Shown in pieces: positions 8,782 through 17,276 of a stretch of DNA of 64,000 nt. Source of the stretch: CAVSRC01 sp963743015 (GTDB lineage: Bacteria; Pseudomonadota; Alphaproteobacteria; Rhizobiales; Kaistiaceae); NCBI GenBank assembly GCA_963743015.1, contig CAVUOD010000018.1, positions 62,001 to 126,000 of the forward strand. Reading direction: 5' to 3'. The notes under the pieces were generated by a model, which saw only the letters and a list, made by a program, of their open reading frames with translations, was not told the DNA's origin and searched no databases. Every line of letters begins with the position of its first letter. The stretch's first letter is position 1. The translations under genes and the position numbers were made by a program.

Positions 8782-8863
8782 CCAAAGCGGCGGTGGCGCG
8801 TTGCAGGCCGGCCTGTGCCGTCCCGATATCAGCCGGGCGACACGACGTCCGAGGGCACGAACG

Positions 8864-9331
8864 GTGACCCATCAACAGAAGCTACGAAAAGCCGCTGCAG
8901 CGAAACAAGACTACTGCTGCTTCTATTGCGGTTTTCCGATTTGGGAGGCCGGCGAAGGGGAAGTCTTTGCCGAGGTGCTGTCGATTTCGAGCCGCCTTGC
9001 CGCCATGCTCCGATGCACGGCCGAACATCTGACCGCGAAGGCCGATGGTGGCGGGACCACCGCGGGAAACATCGTCGCGGCCTGCCGGACATGCAATGTG
9101 CGCCGCCACCAGCGCAAGACGGACAAACAGCCGCAAGCCTTCAGGATGCTGGTTCAGCGGCGGCTCGCCAAAGGCGCCTGGCATCACCGCGGCCTGCACG
9201 CCGCAATCGATTCCGCCGTGGCGGCGCAATGCCGAGGATCGCCGCAGCGAGGCCGATCTAGGGTTGCGGCGGTGCCTCGCCGGCGAACAGGCGGCGATGC
9301 CTGGGGAGAAGCGCTGCCAGGCGGTCGATGA
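8864..9331 (+). CDS. HNH endonuclease family protein
   Basis: A protein of about 155 residues with a zinc-ribbon HNH nuclease core. The cysteine pairs are C19/C22 (CCFYCG) and C74/C77 (CRTCN). The catalytic core is EHLTAKADGG (54-63), N69 and H82. I use the GTG at 8864 (VTHQQKLRKAAAAKQ). Earlier starts run into the hydrolase tail. The last 74 bases overlap the end of the convergent LysR gene, and that C-terminal part is arginine-rich and unlike the family, so the true end may be earlier or altered by an indel. Its DNA target is unknown. Confidence 0.75.
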   Translation: MTHQQKLRKAAAAKQDYCCFYCGFPIWEAGEGEVFAEVLSISSRLAAMLRCTAEHLTAKADGGGTTAGNIVAACRTCNVRRHQRKTDKQPQAFRMLVQRRLAKGAWHHRGLHAAIDSAVAAQCRGSPQRGRSRVAAVPRRRTGGDAWGEALPGGR

Positions 9332-10124
9332 CGCCGCGCACGGCGGGCTCGTGGCGCGCCTGTTCGTTGAGCACCAGCCACTGCTCCTCGCGCAATTCCT
9401 CGATGGTGCCGCCGGCACGCTCGAGCCCGGGCTCCTCGTCGCCGACGAAACAGGGGAGCACCGCCTGACCGGTGCCGGCAAGAACGCAATCGAGAACCGC
9501 GCGGGGATCGCTGCAGGTGATGTGCGCCAGTGTGGCGTAGTTGCGGGCGACCCATTGCGCGGTCGGCGTGATCGAAGCTTCGCCAATGACGGCAACCCAG
9601 GGCAGGTCGCCCGACGTCCCAAGCGCCCGGTAGGGGGCGTAGGCAACGTCATTCATGCGCCGTCCGGCAAGATGGGGCTCCTGCGGCGCGCGGTTGCGTA
9701 TGCCGATATCAGCCTGACGCCGCTGGATGTCGACGCGCTGATGGGCGGTGGAGAGCTCGATGGCCAGCCCTGCGTCGCCCGCCCAGAGCGCGTCCATGTG
9801 GCGGGCGAGGAAGCGGCTGGTCCACGACCCGGCCGAGATGCGCACCAGCCGGCGGGGCGTCGCGTCGCGCCAGCGCTCGATGCCATGCGCCGCCGCCTCC
9901 ATCTCCTGGGCGTACTGATAGAGCGCCCGGCCGGCGTCGGTCAGCTCATAGCCGGCCTGGCTGCGGGCGAAGAGCTGGCGGTCGAGGCGCCGCTCGAGCG
10001 CGTTCATGCGGCGGCCGAGCGTCGGGGCGCTGGCGCCGGACCGGCGGGCGGCGGCATTGAGGCCGGCACTGCGCGCGACCGCCAGGAAAAGGCGCAGTTC
10101 CTCCCAGTCGATTGCCTGTTTCAT
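9258..10124 (-). CDS. LysR-family transcriptional regulator
   Basis: A 288-residue LysR-type regulator. The winged helix-turn-helix is in the first 65 residues (DWEELRLFLAVARSAGLNAA, then RRSGASAPTLGRRMNALERR). It is followed by a periplasmic-binding-protein-like effector domain. I chose the ATG at 10124 (MKQAIDWEELRLF), because 18 extra residues upstream do not fit the family. The inducer and targets are unknown. The nearest divergent partner is a small ORF at 10223, and the two share a region of about 100 bases that would be the natural place for a LysR operator. Confidence 0.9.
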   Translation of the reverse strand: MKQAIDWEELRLFLAVARSAGLNAAARRSGASAPTLGRRMNALERRLDRQLFARSQAGYELTDAGRALYQYAQEMEAAAHGIERWRDATPRRLVRISAGSWTSRFLARHMDALWAGDAGLAIELSTAHQRVDIQRRQADIGIRNRAPQEPHLAGRRMNDVAYAPYRALGTSGDLPWVAVIGEASITPTAQWVARNYATLAHITCSDPRAVLDCVLAGTGQAVLPCFVGDEEPGLERAGGTIEELREEQWLVLNEQARHEPAVRGVIDRLAALLPRHRRLFAGEAPPQP

Positions 10125-10222
10125 TACTGAAATGGCCTTTCCGATAATGATGCTGGCGCAGAGCCCTCTGCTGGTCAATATCCTTTCTGAACAATAGAAA
10201 TGGGACGCGAAAAGGGCATTTC

Positions 10223-10444
10223 ATGTTTGATATGTATGGGCTCGCGGATGTCTATCTGAAGCCAGCGAAGACGATGAGCTGGGACGAGTTGGCGGCGCTC
10301 TGCGACCGACCCGCGCGGTTGCGGCGGGCGCTCGGCGCCCTGGTGGCACTGGTCAGCCGTGGCGCCAGCTTGCGTCGCGCCAGAGCGTGTCCAGACCCTC
10401 GCGATAGGTCGGAAAGCGCAGCGACAAGCCGAGTTCCCGCTTGA
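10223..10444 (+). CDS. Small hypothetical protein, divergent from LysR gene
   Basis: A 73-codon ORF with AAAAGGG eight bases upstream of its ATG. The first 45 residues (MFDMYGLADVYLKPAKTMSW and on to LVALVSRG) look protein-like. The remainder overlaps the end of the convergent epimerase gene on the other strand and is arginine-rich. I do not recognise a family. Its position opposite a LysR gene makes it a candidate target of that regulator, but it could also be spurious. Confidence 0.35.
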   Translation: MFDMYGLADVYLKPAKTMSWDELAALCDRPARLRRALGALVALVSRGASLRRARACPDPRDRSESAATSRVPA

Positions 10445-11228
10445 TGCGCTCATTGGTGACGCGCTTGTTGTCGCCATAAAAGGAGCGCGCCATGGGCGAC
10501 AGGGCCGCCTCGTCGAAGGCAATCTCCGGCGGCGGATCGACACCCATCAGGGCCGCGGCATAAGCGACCACATCCTGCGGCGGGGCCGGTTCGTCGTCGG
10601 CGACGTTGAAGAGCCCGGCCGCCTTGCGCGCCACGGCCGCGGCGAGCACCTGGACGATGTCGTCGACATGGATGCGGTTGAAGACCTGGTTGGGCTTGAC
10701 GATGCGGTGCGCCCTGCCTTCCGCCAGATTCACCAAGGCGTTGCGGCCCGGTCCATAGATGCCGGCAAGGCGGAAGACGGCAAGCGGCACGCCGCGTTCG
10801 GCGGCAAGGGTGGTCCAGGCCTTTTCGGCGGCGAGGCGGTGGAGCGCGCGGGCCGATTTCGGATGGGGCGTCGTCGCTTCACTGACCCAGGCACCGGCGT
10901 AATCGCCATAGACGCCGACGGTGGAGAGATAGCCGATCCATGTGAGCGCCGGAGCGTTGCGGATCGCATCGCCGTAATCGGCCAGCACGGGATCGGACTC
11001 GCCGGGGGGGACCGAGACGAGCAGGTGCGAGGCGCCGGCGAGCGCCTGGCTCACTGCGGCAGCCGGCGCGGTGCCGTCCCATGGAATGGTGGCGATCCCC
11101 TGCCCCAGCGCCCTGTCGGCGGAACGGACCGTGCCGCCGACCCAGGCCGCCCGCGTCGCCATCGCCCGGGCAAAGGCGCCGGCGCTGTAGCCGAGGCCGA
11201 AGACGAGGAGACGCATGGCGTCGCTCAT
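10353..11228 (-). CDS. NAD-dependent epimerase/dehydratase-type protein (YeeZ-like)
   Basis: A 291-residue Rossmann-fold protein of the extended short-chain dehydrogenase type. The dinucleotide loop is VFGLGYSAGAFA (9-20), the GxGYxA variant seen in YeeZ-like epimerases. Further marks are WIGYLSTVGVYGDYAG, FRLAGIYGPGRNAL and FNRIHVDDIVQVL, all typical of nucleotide-sugar epimerases. The substrate is unknown. The ATG at 11228 overlaps the stop of the upstream YdeI-like gene by four bases (ATGA), so the two are probably coupled. That makes a three-gene operon queG, ydeI-like, epimerase. Confidence 0.9.
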   Translation of the reverse strand: MSDAMRLLVFGLGYSAGAFARAMATRAAWVGGTVRSADRALGQGIATIPWDGTAPAAAVSQALAGASHLLVSVPPGESDPVLADYGDAIRNAPALTWIGYLSTVGVYGDYAGAWVSEATTPHPKSARALHRLAAEKAWTTLAAERGVPLAVFRLAGIYGPGRNALVNLAEGRAHRIVKPNQVFNRIHVDDIVQVLAAAVARKAAGLFNVADDEPAPPQDVVAYAAALMGVDPPPEIAFDEAALSPMARSFYGDNKRVTNERIKRELGLSLRFPTYREGLDTLWRDASWRHG

Positions 11229-11803
11229 TCGCCCGGCCTTCTCAACGGCTTGATCTTGCGGCCGGCGGCAGAGTCGGCGATCAGGGTCGCCAGCCGCCGC
11301 TCCCGGGTCGCCGCCTGTCTGGCGCTCATCACCCACCAGACGGCCGGTTGCCGATAGGAGTGCGGCATGGCCTCAAACCACGCCCAGGCTTCCTTTTCAG
11401 CGCGGAAGCGCTTCTCGTAATCCGGGGAGAGCGCCGCATCGCGTCTCTCGTAGGAGTATGCCCCGCGATTCTCCGGATTGCGGCTCTGATAGGCGGCAAG
11501 ACCTGCGGGCGTGACCCGCCGTTCGGCGATCAGTTCCTCGATGCGCGCCATGTTGACCGCACTCCACACGCTGTCCGGCCGGCGCGGTGTGAAGCGGATC
11601 GACCAGGCGGCATGGCCGCCACGGCGGAGGCCATCGATCCAGCCGAAACAAAGCGCCTCGTCGAGCGCCTCGCGATAGGTGATGCCGGCCTTTTCCGACC
11701 AGGTCTTGTGAAAACCGACCCACTGCTCGTCGGCGATGGCGTGGTTCTTCTCCAGCCAGGCGTGCCAGTCCTCCCGGCTCATGAAGAAGATCGCCTCGCT
11801 CAT
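11225..11803 (-). CDS. YdeI/OmpD-associated family protein
   Basis: A 192-residue protein of the YdeI/OmpD-associated (bacteriocin-protection) family, recognised from FMSREDWHAWLEKNHAIADE, EALDEALCFGWIDG, IRFTPRRPDSVWSAVN and the W/R-rich C-terminal helix. Its molecular function is unclear. YdeI-type proteins are linked to peptide and stress resistance. It overlaps queG and the epimerase by four bases at each end, using the ATG at 11803. An ATG four codons earlier is also possible. Confidence 0.85.
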   Translation of the reverse strand: MSEAIFFMSREDWHAWLEKNHAIADEQWVGFHKTWSEKAGITYREALDEALCFGWIDGLRRGGHAAWSIRFTPRRPDSVWSAVNMARIEELIAERRVTPAGLAAYQSRNPENRGAYSYERRDAALSPDYEKRFRAEKEAWAWFEAMPHSYRQPAVWWVMSARQAATRERRLATLIADSAAGRKIKPLRRPGE

Positions 11804-12961
11804 GCCGCGGTCCATTCCTCGCCGACATCGGCGTCGGTCTCCCCCGGCAGGTGCATTGTGCGCAGCATGGCGAACTGGTCAGCCGGCAAAAGCTGCCGCG
11901 AGGCCCAGACGGCGGCACCGCGGACCAGCGGCGCGGGATCGGCAAGATGCGCCTGGGCTTCTCCCGCGAAGTCCGCCGAGCCGGAATTGCCAATGGCGAT
12001 CAACACGTTGCGCAGGAAACGAGCGCGGCCGATGCGCTTGATCGGCGAGCCGGAGAAGTGCGCGCGGAAGGCTGCCTCGTCGAGCGTGGCCAGTTCCTTG
12101 AGCGGCGGGGCGGCGAGATCGTCGCGGGCCTTGAGCCTGACCTCGTTGGTCGTCTGCGCGAACTTGTTCCACGGACAGACGGCGAGACAGTCGTCGCAGC
12201 CATAGATGCGGTTGCCGATTGCCACACGGAATTCGCGCGGGATCGGCCCGGCATGCTCGATGGTGAGATAGGAGATGCAGCGGCGGGCATCGAGCCGATA
12301 GGGGGCCGGGAAGGCGTTTGTCGGGCAGATGTCGAGGCAGGCCTTGCAGGAACCGCAATGGTCGGCCTCGGCATCGTCGGCTGGCAACGCGACTTCGGTG
12401 AGGATGGCGCCGAGGAAGAGCCAGGAGCCGAAGGTGCGGCTGACGAGATTGGTGTGCTTGCCCTGCCAGCCGAGGCCGGCGGCTTCGGCCAGCGGCTTCT
12501 CCATCAGCGGCGCGGTATCGACGAAGACCTTGACGTCCGACTGCGCATGAGCGGCGAAGCGGCCGGCGATGCGCTTGAGCCTGCCCTTGATGAGGTCGTG
12601 ATAATCGCGGTGGCGGGCATAGACCGAGATGGTGGCGCGATCGCGTGTCGCCAGCGTCTTGAGCGGGTCCGTAGTCCGGGCCGTAGTTCAGGCCGAGCAT
12701 GACCACCGCGCCGACCTCCGGCCACAAAGCGCGCGGACTTTCGCGGCGCTCGGCCTTGGCTTCCAGCCAACCCATGCTGCCGTGCAGCCCTTCGGCAATG
12801 AATTGCTTCAGGCGCGGTGCGGCTTCGGGGATCGCGTCCGGCCGTGTGACGCCGATGCAGTCGAAGCCCTCGGCGCGGGCGTCGGCGACCAGCCGGCGCT
12901 TGAGCGCGGCCAGGTCGGGCGCGCGGGGTTTCTCCAATGTGTTGGCTTGGCTGGCCTTCAT
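11800..12961 (-). pseudogene. queG: Epoxyqueuosine reductase, frameshifted
   Basis: QueG reduces epoxyqueuosine to queuosine in tRNA anticodons, using cobalamin and two [4Fe-4S] clusters. The N-terminal part (LKRRLVADARAEGFDCIGVT to GLNYGPDY) reads in one frame. The rest (DPLKTLATRDRATISVYARH and on) reads in another. The break is at about 12665-12677, where one G too many follows GGACTAC. The cluster motifs are intact downstream: CGSCKACLDICPTNAF and CDDCLAVCPWNKF. The 1162-base length fits one inserted base. Repaired, it would be about 386 residues. The start is taken at the ATG at 12961, and one seven codons earlier is possible. It is first of a coupled set with the YdeI-like and epimerase genes. 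Confidence 0.85.
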
Positions 12962-13034
12962 GGTCGCGAAGTGAAGCACCATGGACGCAAGGGGGAAAGG
13001 GGCGGGTGTGCTGGCTTCATGTTTCCCCTTTCTC

Positions 13035-13139
13035 GTCATCCTCCGCGAAAGCGGAGGATCGGTCCGCGACAAGCACCGACGTCGCTCATGCGGAGAATGA
13101 TCCCCCGGCCTCGGCTCACGCCTCGCCGGAGGATGACGG
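13035..13139. repeat. Palindromic intergenic repeat, family A copy 1
   Basis: An imperfect palindrome with outer arms CGTCATCCTCCGC and GCCGGAGGATGACGG, between queG and polA. Inside it are CGGAGA and GATCCCCCGG followed by CTCGGCT, which also occur in the two copies at 22.5 and 23.0 kb. It fills most of the 297 bases between the two genes. Confidence 0.75.
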
Positions 13140-13258
13140 AGGAAGGGACCACAGCACTCCAGCAACCAGTATCGTGCTCGGCTCCGACCGAGCAGACGCA
13201 ATGGCGCGCGGTGATTCCTGCCTGGGCTCCCGGATGCAGGAGCGAACGAAGACCGTCC

Positions 13259-16200
13259 CTAATGCGCGGCGTCCCAGTTGGCGGCGGCGCGGGCATCGAC
13301 CTGGAGCGGCACGGAGAGCTGAACCGCCGGCTCGGCGGCGGCTTCCATGATGCGGGTGACGACGGGAATGGTTCTCTCCACCTCGCTCTCCGGCACCTCG
13401 AAGATCAGCTCGTCATGCACCTGAAGCAGCATGGCGGCCGACAGCTTCGCCTCAGCCAAAGCGGGCTCCATGCGGATCATGGCGCGGCGGATGATGTCCG
13501 CGGCAGAGCCCTGGATGGGTGCGTTGATGGCGGCGCGGTCGATGAAGGCGCGCTCGGCGGGATTGCGCGCGTTGGCCGCGGCGAAGTGGATCTTGCGGCC
13601 GAACAGGGTCGAGACATAGCCGTCGGCGCGCACTTGTCTGCGCATCGCCTCCATGTAGTCGCTGATGCCGGGGAAGCGCTCGAAATATCTGGCGATGTAT
13701 TCGCCGGCCTCCTGGCGCGCAATGCCGAGCTGGTTGGCGAGCCCAAAGGCGGAAATGCCGTAGATGATGCCGAAATTGATCGCCTTGGCGCGGCGGCGGA
13801 CTTCGCTCGGCATGCCTTCGACCGGAACGCCGAACATTTCCGAAGCCGTCATGGCGTGGATGTCCAAGCCGTCGGCGAAGGCCTGCTTCAACTGGCCGAT
13901 ATCGGCAACATGGGCGACGACGCGAAGCTCGATCTGGCTGTAATCGGCCGAGACCAGCCTGGTGCCGGGCCTGGCGATGAAGGCGGTGCGGATGCGCCGT
14001 CCCTCCTCGGTGCGCACGGGGATGTTCTGGAGATTCGGATCGGAGGAGGAGAGGCGGCCGGTGGTGGTCGAGGCCAGCGCATAGGAAGTATGGACGCGGC
14101 CGGTCTCGGGATGGATGAAGCCCGGAAGCAGGTCGGTATAGGTCGATTTCAGCTTGGATAGCTGGCGCCAGTCGAGAATGCGGGCGGCGAGCGTGTTGCC
14201 GTTGCCGCCAGCTCGTCGAGGATATCGGCGCCGGTCGACCAGGCGCCGGTCTTGGTCTTCTTGCCGCCGGGCAGAGAGAACTTGCCGAAGAGGATGTCGC
14301 CCAATTGCTTGGGCGAGCCGATGTTGAACTCTTCGCCGGCCAGTTCGTAGATCTCGCTCTCCAGGCTCCCAAGCTTCTGGGCGAACTCGCCGGAGAGCCG
14401 CGACAGGATCTGGCGGTCGACCGTGATGCCGCGCGCCTCCATGCGCGCCAGCACCGGCACCAGCGGCCGCTCGAGCGTCTCGTAGACGGTCGCCATGTGC
14501 TCGGCAGCCAGACGCGGCTTCAGCGCCAGCCATAGACGCAGCGCGATGTCGGTGCCCTCGGCGGCGAAGCCGGTGGCGCGCTCGAGGTCGACGCGATCGA
14601 AGGTGAGCTGCGCCTTGCCGCTGCCGACGAGTTCCTTGATCGCCTGGGGCACATGGCCGAGGCGCTTCTCGGCAAGCGCATCGCTGTCGTAGCCCCCGAG
14701 GCCGCCATCGAGCGCATAGGCGATCAGCATGGTGTCGTCATAGGGCGCCACGGCGAGCCCCAAGCGGGCGAGGAGGACGGTGTCGAATTTCAGGTTCTGG
14801 GCGATTTTCAGGACCGCGGCGTCTTCCAAAAGCGGCTTCAGCCGGGCGAGTGCGTCGGCGGCCGGGATCTGGCCGGGGGCGACATTGTCTCCGAGGAGAT
14901 CGGCCTCGCCCGACTTGTGGGCGAGCGGCACGTAACAGGCGCGACCGGGGGCGAGCGCCATGGCGATGCCGCAGAGCCCGGCCTGCATGGGGTCGGAGCC
15001 GGTGGCGGCGCTGTCGATGGCGACGTGGCCCTGCTGAGTGGCCTCGGCGATCCAGGCGTCGAGGCGGTCGAGCGTGGTGACGGTCTCGTATTGCGCGCGG
15101 TCGAAGGGGACGGCGGTGGCTGCGATGGCACCAGCCGCGACGGCAGCGGAAGGATGGGCGTGGCCGTTGGCCAATTCAGTGCCTGCACGCCCCTCCCCGC
15201 CGGCTTCGCCGGCGGACTTGCCCGCCAAGGGGCGAGCGGGGCGCTCGAAGCCGGCGCTTCGGCGTGCCCCATGGGCGTTGTCGTCGTGCGGCACCATCCG
15301 GGCGGCGAAGGTGGCGTCGTGGTGCTTGGCGGAGCGGATTTCCGGGTCGGCCTCGACCGCATTGGGATCGACGCCGGTCGCCTCGGCGACGCGCTTGGTC
15401 AGCGTCGACAGCTCGATCGCCTTGAGGAAGGCGATGAGCTTCCCCGCATCCAGCTCGCGCATCTTGGTGGCGGCGAGCGGCGTGCCAGCATCGACGTCGT
15501 CGTGAAGCGTCACCAGCGTGCGCGACATGCGCGCCTGATCGGCAAAATCGATGAGGAGCTGGCGCCGCTTGGGCTGCTTGATCGATTCGGCATTGGCCAG
15601 CAGCGTGTCGAGGTCGCCATATTCGCCGATCAGCGCCGAGGCCGTCTTGATGCCGATGCCGGGCACGCCGGGGACGTTGTCGGAGGTGTCGCCGACCAGC
15701 GCCTGGACGTCGATGACCTTTTCCGGCGGCACGCCGAAATAATCGATGACGCCCTGACGGTCGATGCGCCGCTCGGGCCGGTAGCCGGGCTTGCCGCGCG
15801 TGCCCGATTCGAAATCGTAGAACTCGACGTGATCGCCGACGAGCTGCATCAGGTCCTTGTCGGAGGAGATGATCAGCACCTCGGCGCCGGCAGCGCGCGC
15901 CTCTTTGGCATAGGTGGCGATGATGTCGTCGGCCTCGTAGCCTTCCTTCTCCACCGGCTCCAGCCCGAAGGCCTTCACCGCCTCGCGCATCAGGGGAAAC
16001 TGCGGCTTCAGGTCGTCGGGCATCTCGCGGCGGGTGCCCTTGTAGTCTGGGTAGATCTCCTTGCGGAAGGTCTCCTCCGACTTGTCGAAGACGATGGCCA
16101 GATGCGTCGGCATGATGCCGACCGCGCCCTCGCGCACGAACTGGTAGAGCTTGGCGCAGAACAGGCGCAGCGCCCCGGTGGGCAGCCCGTCCGAGCGATA

Positions 16201-16323
16201 GTTGTATTTGGCGTCCTGGTTGATCGACTGGAAAAAGGCGCGATAGACGAAGGACGAGCCATCGACCAGGAAGACGTGGTCGCCGGGGCCGAGCGGGGCA
16301 AGAGCGGAATCGGTTTGCGGCAT
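13259..16323 (-). pseudogene. polA: DNA polymerase I, frameshifted; degenerate proofreading domain
   Basis: A full-length PolA of about 1021 residues if repaired. The N-terminal 5'-3' exonuclease is intact (FLVDGSSFVYRAFF, YEADDIIATYAKEA, VGDTSDNVPGVPGIG). The polymerase domain has ASTTTGRLSSSDPNLQNIPV, SADYSQIELRVVAH, RRRAKAINFGIIYG and LLQVHDELIFEVP. The frame breaks at about 14190-14212, between LDELAA and GNTLAARILDWRQL. The 3065-base length fits one missing base. In the 3'-5' exonuclease domain the first motif reads AIDSAATGSD where proofreading enzymes have D-x-E. The third reads FAAEGTD where they have YAAED. Only the middle QNLKFD motif is kept. So proofreading is probably lost, as in some other PolA enzymes. 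Confidence 0.9.
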
Positions 16324-16437
16324 GGCGGGACTATGGGCGGCCGGGCGGGATTTTGAAAAGGGAAAAGGCGCGGTTCCGGCCGGTCGTCACTGGAAATTCC
16401 GGTATGACTTTGCCATACTGGGGGAAGGAGACTGCCG

Positions 16438-16719
16438 ATGTCCAGTATCGCCAAACGTACCTTCAGCCTGCCCGCCGAACACGCGGCCTTCATCGATGCC
16501 AAGGTGGAGTCGGGGGCCTACGCCTCGGGAAGCGAGGTGGTGCGGGCGGGGCTCCGCGCGCTGCAGGAACGCGATGCCGCCGTCGAGCGCTGGCTGCGTG
16601 AGGACGTGGCGCCCGCCTATGACGCAATGAAAGCCGATCCGGCGCGCGGGATTCCCGCGGCTGATGCCTTTGCCGCGGTCAAAGCTCGGCATGGTGCCCG
16701 GCGCAAGACGGGCAAGTGA
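16438..16719 (+). CDS. parD: ParD-family antitoxin
   Basis: A 93-residue antitoxin-like protein. Residues 1-45 form a ribbon-helix-helix DNA-binding domain (IAKRTFSLPAEHAAFIDAKV, then YASGSEVVRAGLRALQER). The C-terminal tail should wrap the toxin. Its end overlaps the GTG start of the toxin gene (GTGA), the usual coupling in parDE pairs. Proteins of this type bind their own promoter. The divergent polA start is only 114 bases away, and the gap carries a short ATACTGGGGGAAGG leader before the ATG. Confidence 0.9.
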   Translation: MSSIAKRTFSLPAEHAAFIDAKVESGAYASGSEVVRAGLRALQERDAAVERWLREDVAPAYDAMKADPARGIPAADAFAAVKARHGARRKTGK

Positions 16720-17017
16720 AGACGCGCGCGGTCGTCTTCGCACCGGAAGCGCAGGACGATCTGTTTCGGCTCTACGACTGGATTGCGGAGGCCGCTGGCG
16801 CGGACACCGCCCTGTCGTATGTCGAGCGGCTGGAAGCCTATGCCTTTCTTTCGATCTTGCCTCCGAGCGCGGCCATTTGCGCGAGGATGTGCGTCCCGGC
16901 CTGCGCATCGTCGGGTTCGCGCGGCGGGTGACGATCGCGTTCGTCGTGGACGAGGCGACCGTCACGATCCTGAGGCTATTCTATGGCGGCCGGAACTGGC
17001 AAGACGCGCTGGCGTGA
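16716..17017 (+). pseudogene. parE: ParE/RelE-type toxin, frameshifted
   Basis: The toxin partner of the upstream antitoxin. From a GTG at 16716 the frame gives VKTRAVVFAPEAQDDLFRLY and DWIAEAAGADTALSYVERLEAY. The frame then breaks at about 16839-16852, and LSFDLASERGHLREDVRPGL, RIVGFARRVTIAFVVDEATV and ILRLFYGGRNWQ continue in another frame to the TGA at 17017. The 302-base length fits one missing base. Repaired, it is about 100 residues, the normal ParE size, with the usual final strand and Tyr-Gly-Gly-Arg. Whether the toxin is truly dead or the base is a sequencing loss cannot be told here. Confidence 0.75.
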
Positions 17018-17028
17018 GCGTCGGAGGG

Positions 17029-17052
17029 TGGGTTCGCCGAAGGCGCAACCCA
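17029..17052 (+). terminator. Hairpin after the toxin-antitoxin pair
   Basis: TGGGTT and AACCCA flank a GCC-GAA-GGC core 11 bases after the parE stop. It has no T-run, so it could be a transcript-end hairpin or a small palindromic repeat. The remaining sequence up to the penicillin-binding protein gene shows nothing else I can name. Confidence 0.4.
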
Positions 17053-17276
17053 GCGGGGCCGACGCCAAAGCGGCGGTTCGGTTGCTAGACGGCTGCTATA
17101 CGGGCCGCCCCCTTTGCGGGCAAACGCTTTCAAATCAATGACTTGGCGTAACGCAGCATTAACCGCCCCTTAAATCGCCGCATTTAGCTTGCTCTTCAGG
17201 AACCGGGGCGTTGCAGGGCTTTTGTCCCAGCCGCATCGGATCGCTCGCGTTGACTGAGTTCGAGGACACCGACCCC

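Noticed and set aside
13036..13296. Arginine-rich ORFs between queG and polA
   Set aside because: They arise from the palindromic repeat at 13035-13139 and have no independent support.
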